From contig CM036179.1 of assembly GCA_020631735.1 (NCBI GenBank), positions 27,829,063 to 27,893,062 of the forward strand: DNA of 64,000 bases, given 5' to 3'. The notes beneath the pieces are model-generated. The model saw nothing but the letters and a program-made list of their open reading frames with translations, was not told where the DNA came from and ran no database searches. Positions within the stretch are counted from its first letter, which is position 1. Each line of letters begins with the position of its first letter. Position numbers and translations under genes: made by a program. This document shows positions 12,020 through 22,238 of this stretch, one piece after another. The DNA is from Saccharum officinarum (taxonomy: Eukaryota; Streptophyta; Magnoliopsida; Poales; Poaceae).

Positions 12020-13921
12020 TACATGATCTGGAACATGTTCGGCATCTGCTTCTGCGTGGCCTCTAGCTGAGCGGTCAGGAGCGTTTGCACATCCTTTGTC
12101 TCTGCCAGCGCATCCTTTGTCTCTGCCAGCTCGGCCTGCAGTGTTTCAATCACATGTTTTAGTATTGCAAATCTGATCAATGTGTGTAAAGTTTAATGTA
12201 CGATGAGTGAAACCGAAATTACCTGAAGTTTGTCGACCCGCGACAATGTTGGAGTAGGTCGTGCACATATAGGAAGGCTTATGGACGTGCTCTGTGCCCT
12301 TAGATCAGAGAGAGAGAGGGTGCAGAGCTCGAGGAGTCGGTGCCGTCTGCAATCCACAACCGCCCGTGTTTCCTGTCTTGCCCCAGCCTCATGATCACCT
12401 CTGTCTTAAGGGGCTCAGTGCTCAGATTGTGCTCTAAGCCACAGAGCGCCCGAACCGCCTACGTGTAGTCTTGGACCTTAGCATGGATGGTGGGGTTAGA
12501 GTAAGCCTCGGCAGGGGAATCTAGGTTGAAGACGACACTGGATTTCACTAGACCCATGTGGGGACACAGCCCATGTCGTGAACTCCGACACCGGCTGGTC
12601 CGGGTGTGCCACCTCCTGCGAGAAAGACAGGCAAGATGATTAGAAATCAGACAAAATTGAGCGTTAGAATAGATAAATGACATCTCATACTTGTGCCCGC
12701 TTGAATGCGGGGAGGTTGCGGCTGCCTTGGTGGTGAGTTGGACCGATCTTCAGTGCCTGCTTCCGCTTGCCTTGCTCGTGCTTTGCGATGTACGCTGGTC
12801 AAGGTACCTATCCACGATCCTCGTCCACGCCGCTCCATGCGACATGCACCACGAGGCAGGAACCTACACATCATTAAGTGTTTGACATATAAGAAGATCA
12901 ATTCTGGACCTACTAAATCTCAAAACGAATCAATATTATCCACATACCTGAAGGTACTGCTTCTTAGTCAGCGCCACCTTTCTTGCAACATCTTTCTTGA
13001 GGAGCTCTTTCTTGATGGACCTGTAGTAGTCGACGTGGGCCTAGAGTCGCGCCTTGTGAATCATGTCGCCGACGTGCTTATGATAGGCTCTGTGTGTCGT
13101 CCGATCCGCCATCTCCTCTTGACCGTCTTCTAGCTTGAAGTACCTCTACATACAAACATGATGTATTCGTTCATTATTTCAATAAAATACTTAACCAATG
13201 GAGGAGATGTATTAACCTTCATTGTGAGACACTTACCCAAAACTTCGCCAAAACTCGCTCTTGCTTGTTGTCCTGCTCGTCATCCGAGCCGAGCTTGTAC
13301 CTGTCCCACGACCAGGCCGGTGACCACGTCCCGTCTTTCAGCTTCACAAGGTCGAGGAAGTGTTTCATGCACAGACATCCTAGGATGGTAGCGGGGGTGC
13401 GTGGGGGGTCAAGAGCACCCGACAGAAGTATCCAGCCCTGCATAAGTGATTAAGAAAAATTATCAGTTTCTCTGTTGATTCTCAACGTATCATATGAAGT
13501 ACTAGTGATAACATCTATAGTTACTTACCTTCTTCCCACAGGACGAACCACTGGGCATCAGTCAGGAAGCGGAACTGAAGGAAGGCTTATGGGACCTCGC
13601 AGGTAGGGAGTCGACTAAGCAGAACTGTTGTCCTTCGTCTACTGAGTCGACGGAGTGTCTGTGCTTGTACCCATGGCCGCCACGTGGTCCTCCGGGGTTG
13701 GAGATGGGTCCTCCTACTGGTCGAGAACTGGGGGAGGAGGCGGGTCACTCCTGGTCCGACCACGGCCCCTCCCCCTCCCCGTGCCTGCTCTCGCCACTAG
13801 GGCCGAAGACATCCCCTCACCTCCTGCCACTGGGCGCAGCCTCTGGTACGCTAAGAGCACCTGCCTCGGTGTACGGTCCATCGCCATCTTTGTTCTGTCA
13901 CCTGCAATGTACAAAGAGTGA
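12020..13921 (-). pseudogene. Second CACTA gene, En/Spm (TNPA/Ptta)-like, truncated
   Basis: Several minus-strand exon-like fragments lie downstream of the TNP2 gene where CACTA elements carry their second gene. The piece at 13219-13443 resembles the plant transposase Ptta/En/Spm domain (conserved W and basic residues around GTWSPAWSWDRYKLG). The piece at 11995-12180 is a helical Glu/Lys/Gln-rich tail with a repeated AETKDALAETKD segment, typical of the coiled-coil end of these proteins. The last codons run into the inserted LTR, so the gene is truncated. Exon boundaries could not be fixed. The domain assignment is from memory of the family. Confidence 0.55.
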
Positions 13922-14006
13922 ACAACAAGCGTTAGTACATACATTACAAATAGTTCAAAATGAATAAATATAACAAAATTTAATAGAAATCATAGTATTA
14001 CATGCT

Positions 14007-17000
14007 TTAGGAATAATCTTCATAATTGGGGTCATACATCTCGTCATCACTGTCAAAATTGTCCAAATGAGCTACACTATCCAAAGGTTCTGTGTCTTCT
14101 TCATCCTCTCTGCCTAAATGGAATCGCTCAAGCATTTGAATGTCCTTCGGATTCAGCACTACATCTCTAGGGTCCTCTTCATCAACCGTTTCATTGTCTA
14201 CTTCCATGGCGGTGCTCACACCGAGTAAGACTATCTCAAAGCTCCCTTATAGCCCATTCGCTTGATAGAACTCTCCATCATATGTGTCTGTGTTGAGGAA
14301 GGTGTAATCTTCATCGTTTGGAACAACTAGTTTACCATGCGAAGATACCTGGTGCACAATATACCAACCCTTAAGATGGTCTTTGTCTTGGCACACGTAT
14401 GGCGCATGATACACCTACACGGCCTGTTGAGCCACAATATAGACATCTTTTCCTTCATAGACGGAATCATTTCTAATCTTGACTAGCCCAAGATGAGGGG
14501 TCCGTCTCGTTTGTCCAGGATCAAACCAGTTGCACTTGAATATGACAGGAGTAAGAGGTACCCGGCCCTCATATTCAAATTCATAGATCTCCTCAATTAT
14601 TCCATAGTATTCGACGCCATTAGTGCCCTGTGTAAAAACTTGGCTGTTGGTGGTTTTCTGACTGGGTCAGAGCTGCTCATGTCTTGACATGTGAAAGCGA
14701 TATCCATTCACGTCATAATCGGTATATGACTTCACCCTTAACTTGAAGCCGTTTGCAACCTGTCTCAACTCGTCACTCATGGACGCATTGGTCTGCGCCT
14801 GCAAGCTCAAGCATGATACATCGTTATAATATTAGAACGTACGAGGTACTAAGGAATATCGATGAATGTACGAGCTAAGTTGGAAAGTATCTTTTGTTTG
14901 AACCAATCAATGAAATCAAGCCTCCCAGCTCCCACGTCCTCTGAAAGAAGGGTATCATGTTCGTGCGGGGTAGGATCCCTTGGTTGATGCCACTCTTGAC
15001 GAACAAATTCCCTGTACCAGAGAGAATCAATGGGGTTTGATACAGAATAGTGATGTTGTATTGAAACAAGTTCGATGAGAACTTACTTAATGAATGGCTG
15101 AACCTCGACAAGGTTGGTGAACACATATAGCGTGATTCTGCGCCACTCTTCTGGATCCAATCTCTTGGGGATCGATCCACTTGCGCTGCCTAGTTGGCCT
15201 TTGAAAAGGCTGAGGGTCGATTCAATTTCGCCAGCATTGTAATGAGGGGGTGGATTATGCTTGCTAGGAAGGTTCGACTTGTAGTAGGATGTCGTGAAGT
15301 TTGAAACCTCCTCCCGAATTCTTGCCTCTGCAATAGAAGCCTCAATTCTAGCTTTATTTGTACATTTCTTGCAAAGAGTCTTTAGACATCTCTCAATTGG
15401 ATAGCACCAATGGGCTTGTATGGGCCCCCCCTAACCGTGCCTCGTTCGGGAGGTGCACAATCAGATGCTGCATCGACAAGAAGAAGCTAGGTGGAAAGAT
15501 CTTCTCAAGCTCATAGACTAACTCAGGTGCCATTTTTTCTAGCTCTTCAATGACGGACTTAGATAGCTCCTTGGCACAAAGCCGATGAAAGAAGTAGCTC
15601 AACTTTGCCAGCACTAGCTAGACATGCTCAGGGACATAGCCTTGAACCATCGCTGGAAGTATCCACTCAATCCATATGTGGTAGTCATGACTCTTCATCT
15701 TGTTGACTCGTAGAGTCTCTAAGTTCACACCCCTGCTCAGATTCGCTGCATACCCATCAGGGTACATTAAATCCTTGATCCATTGAAGCACTTCCCTCCT
15801 TTGACCTATTTTCAAGACATAGGGGGTCTTAGGCCTTCTCCACTGCTTTCCTGTTCTAGGATGCCGCATCTCTAGGTTTGGCCTATCACACAACGTTGCT
15901 AGGTCCACTCTAGCCTTAGGGTTGTCCTTAGACTTGTCAGTGTCCATGAGCGTTGCCCAAAGTGCCTCGACGATATTCTTTTCAGTGTGCATGACATCAA
16001 TGTTATGGGGTAGTAGGAGGTCATCGAAATAGGGGAGCCTCATCAAGCCGGACTTATGAGTCCACATATGTTGCTCACCATATCCCACGAAACCACCATC
16101 TTCGTTGGGCACGAGAGCCTCTACCTAAGCACGAACCTCTTGCCCAGTCCTCAAGCGTGGTCTAGGATCCATCACTTTGACACCTTTCGTAAAGCTCTTG
16201 ATGTCTTGTCTGAATGGATGGTCAAGGGGGAGGAATTGACGATGTTTGTCGAACGACAAATACTTACCACCCTTCTTCAACCATATGAACCTCATAGCTT
16301 CCTTGCATAGTGGGCATGGGAACTTCCCCTAAACACACCAGGCGCACATCAACCCATACGCTAGGAAGTCATGCAGGGAGTAGTGGTACCAGACGTGTAT
16401 TTTGAAGCTTGTCTTCGTAGCTCGGTCATATGTCCACACCCCTTTGACCCAAGCATCGATCAACTCATCTATCACAGGCTCCATGAAGACACCCATATTA
16501 CTCCCCGGGTGTTCAGGGATTATCAATGATAAGAACATGGTATGTCATTGAAAGGAGACGCCGGGGGAGATTAAGGGGGATGACGAACACGGGCAAACAT
16601 GTGTATGGTGCAGTAATCATACCATATGGATTGAACCCATCTATTGCTAGCGCTACACGTACATTACGAGCCTCCTCTGCTTTTTGAGGATGTCGCGCAT
16701 TGAAGTACTTCCATGCATCAGTATCAGATGGATGTCTCATCTTCTCAGGATTGTACCGCTTCCTATTTTTGTGCCATATCATCTGTTTAGTGGATTCCTC
16801 GGTCATGAACAGCCATTGGAGCCTCGCCAGGAAGGAAAGGTGTCGTAGGACTCTCATGGGGATCTTAAGTTGCTTCTTCTGGCCATCTCCTGAGTCTACC
16901 TCCACGTACCTGGAGGATTTACACTTCGGGCAGTACTTTGCATCCGCGTGTTCTTTCCTAAATAGGACACACCCCTTCGGACACACATGTATCTTGTCAT

Positions 17001-17619
17001 AGGGCATCTTCAATGCAAGAAGGAGCTTCTATGACTCGTACAAGTTCTTCGGCATAATATGTGTCGCCGGTAGCATATCGCTCCACACGGCCACCATCTT
17101 GTCGAAGCCTTCTCGACTTAGGTTCAACTCGGCCTTCAACCCCATTACACGACCAATGGCATCCAACTGAGAAACATTAGTATGATCGTGAAGGGGTCTC
17201 TGTGCCGAGTCCAACATCAGGTAGAAGGCATCTACGACAGCCTCCATCTCCTCCTTTTCATGGCATTCAGCGAATTGAGCTTGGTGAAAGTCATCCATCA
17301 TGTCAGGTACCCCGGCATCATCATCGAAAGCCTCGAGCCATGGTCTAATCACCTCCTCCCTGATACGATCAGATTTACCAGGGTGGATCAACCGGTGGTA
17401 GCCCGGAGTAAATCCAGACTTCACAATATGTCTACCCATGGTGAACCTATCTTTCCTTCTCATGTTGTCACAACCGCTGTAGGGACAAACCACTAGAGAA
17501 TGGCCTCTAGCACTCTCGCCAAATGCATGCTTTAAGAACTCTTCAACCTTGACTATAAACATCGGGTCAAAATCGTACTCGTCTCTCCGGAGCGTGTACA
17601 TCCACTCACGGTCCTCCAT
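14007..17619 (-). pseudogene. CACTA TNP2-like transposase, degraded
   Basis: The N-terminal piece (17619-17029) starts MEDREWMY and has the transposase-associated domain with a C-x4-C zinc-type signature. A TAG stop interrupts the same frame at about 17030. The Transposase_21 core then follows: a zinc ribbon (CPKGC...CPKC) near 16900-16980, VALAIDGFNPYG near 16650 and the PLIDEL-like block near 16450. Another segment (16112-15618) has the DVMHTEKNI motif. The DUF4218-like region is at 15614-15393, and the acidic C-terminus ends at 14007. At least one frameshift (about 16540) and several stops separate the pieces. In live elements this enzyme binds the subterminal repeats and cuts at CACTA ends. 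Confidence 0.85.
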
Positions 17620-18281
17620 CCTTTAACAAACGTATCAGCGGACATGAGTGACCAGACAATTGCATCTACGCGGTGTCCCTACTCTCTAATAGGTGAGGAT
17701 AAGTCCGAATCCCACCCGCGGATCCGTAGATGAGGTTAGTTTCCATGCTCCGCTCCTATCCAAGACGGAATTTCGGCAACACCTCCCCGATGTTCTCCCG
17801 ATACACGTCCTGCAAGGGAGAGTGTGTATCTAGAGAACAACAGGGGGTGATGCCGAAATACTGTCTAGGACTAGAGCGAACCATGGAAACTAACCTATCT
17901 ATGCATCCGTGGGTTGTCCAAAAAAACGTGGACAATCCAAAACAGATACGGTCGCAGATATGCAAAGACCTGCATACCTCCAACCATATCTCTTTCGGAC
18001 GGGAGACGCCTAACTGGGATACGCGACCTAAGACCATGATACGGATAGAGGGGTTATACCTAGGGGCCGGTGAAGTCAGGCTAGCGGGGCAGTGGTGAGT
18101 CGACGCAGTGGCGAGGCGATGCAGTGCAGGTAGACCCGTGACGCCGACGAACACGATCAGGGTCCTCCGGGTCACCTCCAACGGGCTCGTCTCTGCAAAA
18201 GAAGAAACATAAAACTATAAGTTAAAATTTTTGGCAAAAGCTCCCCTGCACGGGGAGGTTTCGAAAACCTGCAAAAAGAAC

Positions 18282-18401
18282 GGCACGAAGGCCAACATTC
18301 ACAATGGCACAAAGGCCGACAATCACAACGGCACAAAGGACGACAGTCACAACGGCACGAAGGCCAACAGTTACAACGACACAAAGGCCAGTAACCAGAA
18401 C
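18282..18401. repeat. 24-bp minisatellite inside the CACTA element
   Basis: Five tandem 24-bp units based on GGCACAAAGGCCGACAATCA with a few substitutions. In one minus-strand frame they read as a Cys/Arg-rich octapeptide repeat. They lie in the spacer 5' of the transposase. I see no known function. Confidence 0.8.
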
Positions 18402-18525
18402 GACACGAGCCGACAACCAGAGAAGGGGTGATATACCTAGTCACGGCACGTGCGTCGACGGGCATGCCACGCGGAAAAGACGGCGGCGAACATGATCAAT
18501 GACACGAGGCGATGGCCAAGGAACC

Positions 18526-18722
18526 TCCTCCTTCTTCTCCTCCTTCTTCCTCCTCTTTCTTCTTCATCCTTCCCCCTTCTCCTTCCCCTCCTCCTTCCCC
18601 CTCCTCCTCCTTCCTCTTTCTTCTTCCTCCCTCTTCCTCCTCTTTCTTCTTCCTCTTCCTTCTTCCTCCTTCTTCCTCCTCCTTCTTCCCCCTTCTCTTC
18701 TTTCTTCTTCCTCCTTCCTTCG
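18526..18722. repeat. Polypyrimidine (CTT/CTC) low-complexity tract
   Basis: About 200 bases of almost pure pyrimidine on the plus strand (purine on the minus strand). This explains the apparently long Ser/Leu/Pro and Glu/Lys-rich reading frames here, which are not genes. A G-rich block (18730-18960) follows. Confidence 0.9.
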
Positions 18723-19011
18723 TCACAGGCAGCAGGGGCGTGGCCGGGGGCCAGCGGACGCGCGCGCGGTCGGCGGGTGAGGCCAGGCGCGCGGGGGCCG
18801 GGGGCACGGGTCGCGGGTGGCGGCCGGGGTTGCGGGCGCGACCGGCGGGTGCGGGGCCAGGGTCGTGGGCGTGGGCGATGGCCGGGGTCGCGGCGGGGGC
18901 GCGGGTGCGGGCGGTGGCCGAGGGCAGCGTCGGGGGCACTAGGGTCGGGTGGGGTTAGGGTTAGGAGGGGCAGTTGGGCTGGTGGGCTTTAGATAGGATT
19001 TTCCTTTTTTT

Positions 19012-20514
19012 ATAAAACGTTTGCCGAGTGCCCCCGGTACTCGGCAATTTTTTTTGATTTTTGACCCCAGTTTTTTTGTGTTGCCTTCCCACATTATTTA
19101 AAACTCCATTTTAAAAATTGGTGCAATTTTGACTTTTTTTTTGATATATTTGGCTAGTTTATTTCATTTCACTGAATTTTTCGGAATATTTTAAATTTGA
19201 ATTGCAGGTACATGAAAAAATGAATTTTAGTGATTCAAAAATGATAGTCATGGTATTTGGTGTATGTTGATGTCGTATCTTGAAGCTCACATGAAATATC
19301 GAGCATCTCGTTGACGCAACATGCCGAGTTACTTGCGAGAAAAGTGATTTTAAATTATAAAAAATCCAAACGAAGTCTGAAAATCACGAAACTTGTCGAG
19401 ACATCGTGTCATCGCATGTGGTGGCCGTGGTAAAAAATTGAGAAGGTTTTGAGCAAGTTGCGACATCGGATGCCAGAAACCTAGACATCTCACATGCGAT
19501 GACACCACGCCTCGACAAGTTTCATGATTTTTGGACTTCGTTTGGATTTTTTATAATTTAACATCACTTTTCCCGCAAGTAACTCGGCATGTTGCGTCAA
19601 CGAGATGCTCGATATTTCATGTGAGCTCCTGGATACGGCCTCAACATACACCAAATACCGTGACTATCATTTTTTGAATCACTAAAATTTGTTAGGCTAC
19701 ACAAAAAAATTTAGGCAGAAAATGAAAAAAAATATTTTGCCGAGTACCACGGGGAACACTCGGCAAAAATTACTTTGTCGAGTGCCGGTGCCAGGGGGCA
19801 CTCGGCAAAATTGATTTAAAAAAAAATAAAAGTATACTTTGCCGAGTGTAATACTAAGACACTCGGCAAAATAGCATAAAAATTTGCCGAGTGCCTTAGG
19901 TTGGCACTCGGCAAAATATCATTTTTAAAAAATATTTTTTTTTTTGCCGAGTGCCTGGGGCTGGCACTCGACAAAATTGTGTTTTAAAAAATAAAAAACA
20001 ATTTTGCCGAGTGCCAAACCCCGGCACTCGGCAAAATAGTTTTTTTTAAAAAAAAATTGTCGAGTGCTAGGGCCTGGCACTCGGCAAAAATGTGTTTTAA
20101 AAAAATAAAATAAATTTTTGCCGAGTGCCAGGGTGACGGCACTCGGCAAAATTGTTTTAAAAAAAACAAAAAAAATTGCCGAGTGTCAGCCCTCTGGCAC
20201 TCGGTAAAATATTGTTTTAAAAAAAAGAAATTTTGCCGAGTGCCTGTGTGATGACACTCGGCAAAATAGATTTAAAAAAAATTAACCGAGTGCCGGCCGT
20301 TAGGCACTAGGGAAAATTTGACGGCAGGTGGCTGTCGTGACGGCCCAGCCACCTTTTGCCGAGTGCAGGGTTTGCCGAGCGCCAGGCTCGGCAAAGCCAG
20401 CTTTGCTGAGTGCTTTATTTTGCCGAGTGCGACACTCGGCAAAATATTACTTTGCCGAGTGCCTTGATAAAAAGCACTCGGCAAAGCCTCAGGCACTCGG
20501 CAAAGTCCGTAGTG
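19012..20514. repeat. CACTA subterminal repeat array
   Basis: Dozens of copies of TTTGCCGAGTGCC and its reverse complement are arranged as short palindromes with 5-15-base loops and spaced by AT-rich linkers. They are densest at 19735-20514 next to the CACTA terminus. Such subterminal repeats are the transposase binding sites of En/Spm elements. Near the terminus the palindromes become contiguous. Confidence 0.95.
19223..19690. repeat. Long imperfect inverted repeat in CACTA 5' region
   Basis: The arm at 19223-19420 is the reverse complement, with scattered mismatches, of 19491-19690, around a loop of about 70 bases. The arms share, for example, GAGCATCTCGTTGACGCAAC on opposite strands. A transcript through it would fold into a hairpin of about 200 bp. 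It lies between the subterminal array and the transposase. Confidence 0.9.
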
Positions 20515-21413
20515 ATTACATAGATATATGTCCATACACAACTGGTGGATGCGTAGAAGTACTAACACAATAAGAATACAATATATTTGAAGTGTATTGA
20601 TCTGAACATGTATCCGATGATACTTCTAATCTAAAAGTACCAAATGATACTCTAGACTCTAGTTCTGAATAATGTATTGAGAGCATGCACATTCATCCTT
20701 CCAGTGCCAGCGATTCTTGAAGCAGCAACACCTTGAAAAAGTTGTCCATCTGAAAATTAATGTTGCATTTTTCAGGAATGTGAGTATCAGGTGATACTCT
20801 AGTATAACCTATTTTGAATAATAATTAACGTAACTTTGTTATTTTAATTTGGATCAAGCAATAATGTGATGTAGATGGGATTTGTCACCTGGTTGCATGT
20901 TGCCTGCGGGCGTTGGAGAGGAGTCGAACAGGCAGTCCAAGGTAGATGAATCGGACCGCAAAATTCTCGTCGTCGTTCGGCAGACCAGGAGATTGACACT
21001 TCATAGATCGCGGCCGCCCTAGGAATACGAACAAGAACGATTGGCCTGCGTGCAGGCTGCAACATGCTAACGGATTTCTGGTCAGAAAGGAAATAATCAG
21101 AGCGTGTTTGACTAGATAATGTATACGTATATATTTTTTGCTAATTTGGATATGTAAGTCTGTTGGCAGATCGGATTCTTGTTTACCTGATTGTCTGGTG
21201 GCCAGTCGCCGCCGCCGGAGAAGAGACGCCAGCCTCGTATCCATCAGCAGCCTATAGTCGTCGAAGAAACCGGGTGCCGCCTGGTGATGAAACGAGAGCA
21301 GGTTTTTGCCCTTCCACTGATTTAGTCGGCAGAGATCACAAAATCGACGTCATCCCATCACCTACTATGTTCAGATCAACAAGAATGAATCAGAGATTAA
21401 TATGTTAATCTCT
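20515..21413. other. No clear gene; possible exon relics
   Basis: Sequence between the CACTA end and the MITE. Short open frames of basic composition occur at 20840-21300, with a possible minus-strand donor (CAACCAG/GTGACA near 20890), but no phase-consistent exon chain or recognisable domain was found. Confidence 0.4.
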
Positions 21414-21414
21414 G

Positions 21415-21641
21415 GCTATAAAATAACTTATTTTGTAGTCACTTTGAGTTACGATAATTAATATGTTAATTTACGAGATTACAGTAACTCCTTTCTTAGT
21501 GGTTTACTATAACATTACGGTAAATATCCCCATGTGTTATAGTAATAACCCAACTATTGTAAATATGTATTGGCATTATCGTAAATTAGTATATAAAATT
21601 ATCGTAAATGGAGGTGGCTACAGAATAACTTATTTTATAGC
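21415..21641. mobile_element. Possible MITE with about 25-bp terminal inverted repeats
   Basis: The left end, GCTATAAAATAACTTATTTT, and the right end, AATAACTTATTTTATAGC, are inverted copies with few mismatches. They flank about 230 bases of AT-rich sequence upstream of the unknown plus-strand gene. No clear target-site duplication was found, so the superfamily is left open. Confidence 0.45.
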
Positions 21642-21663
21642 TGCCTACTAAATGTACTCTCCC

Positions 21664-21669
21664 TATATA
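21664..21669 (+). promoter_or_regulatory. Candidate TATA box of the unknown plus-strand gene
   Basis: TATATA lies in CCCTATATAGG, directly followed by the palindromic GGTACTGATATTCAGTACC and then a GC-rich leader of about 540 bases before the chosen ATG at 22239. The position suits transcription starting near 21695, but this rests on sequence alone. Confidence 0.35.
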
Positions 21670-22238
21670 GGTACTGATATTCAGTACCCTAGCCCAAATT
21701 ACCGATCCCGGCCGCGTCAACCACATGCGCTCCCAGCGCCGGGTTCCCCGCTTCCCTCTCGCAGACGAGCGCCGGATCTCCCACTTCCCACGCACCCGAG
21801 CGCCGGTTATCCCGCTCCCAGCTTTCGTATCGAGTTCCCAGCTCGCTTCCTCTGCCTCGCCTCCGCAGCCTCGAGGCGGTTTCAGCGACTCCGACGCCTC
21901 CGAAGGCCGCCGAATCCAGATCGCCGCCGCACGACTCAGCGCGCCGCCGCACGACTCAGTCCCGCCGTGCCTCCCCCAGCGCCGTGCGGCTGCAGACGCA
22001 GCGCGCCGCATGGCCAGACCTTGTCGGCCGGCGTTCCCCAGCGTCCCGCCCCGCCCCGTCGGCGCTCAGCGGTGTGCGGCCGCAGACGCATCGCGTCGTT
22101 TGTCCTGGCGTTCTCGGCCGGCTTGCCCCTGCCTCCGCACCCGCCGCGCCGCTCCCAGCGCTGTGTGTTCACAGACGCATCACGCCGCCCCTTGATTGCC
22201 GAGCACAAACGTTGATTGTCGAGCTTGCACCATTTGGG

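Larger units (their letters stand above)
12020..20514 (-). mobile_element. CACTA (En/Spm) DNA transposon, one end missing
   Basis: Read on the minus strand, the element begins at 20514 with CACTACGGACTTTGCCGAG, a standard CACTA terminal repeat leading into subterminal repeats. It continues through a TNP2-type transposase and a second En/Spm-type gene, and is cut at 12019 by the LTR retrotransposon. The other CACTA terminus is not visible, which fits insertion of the retrotransposon into the DNA transposon. All coding parts carry stops or frameshifts, so this copy is probably non-autonomous now. Confidence 0.9.

Noticed and set aside
18450..18992. Overlapping long frames on both strands
   Set aside because: They come from a polypyrimidine tract and a G-rich block in the CACTA element; the products are Ser/Leu/Pro or Glu/Lys runs with no domain.
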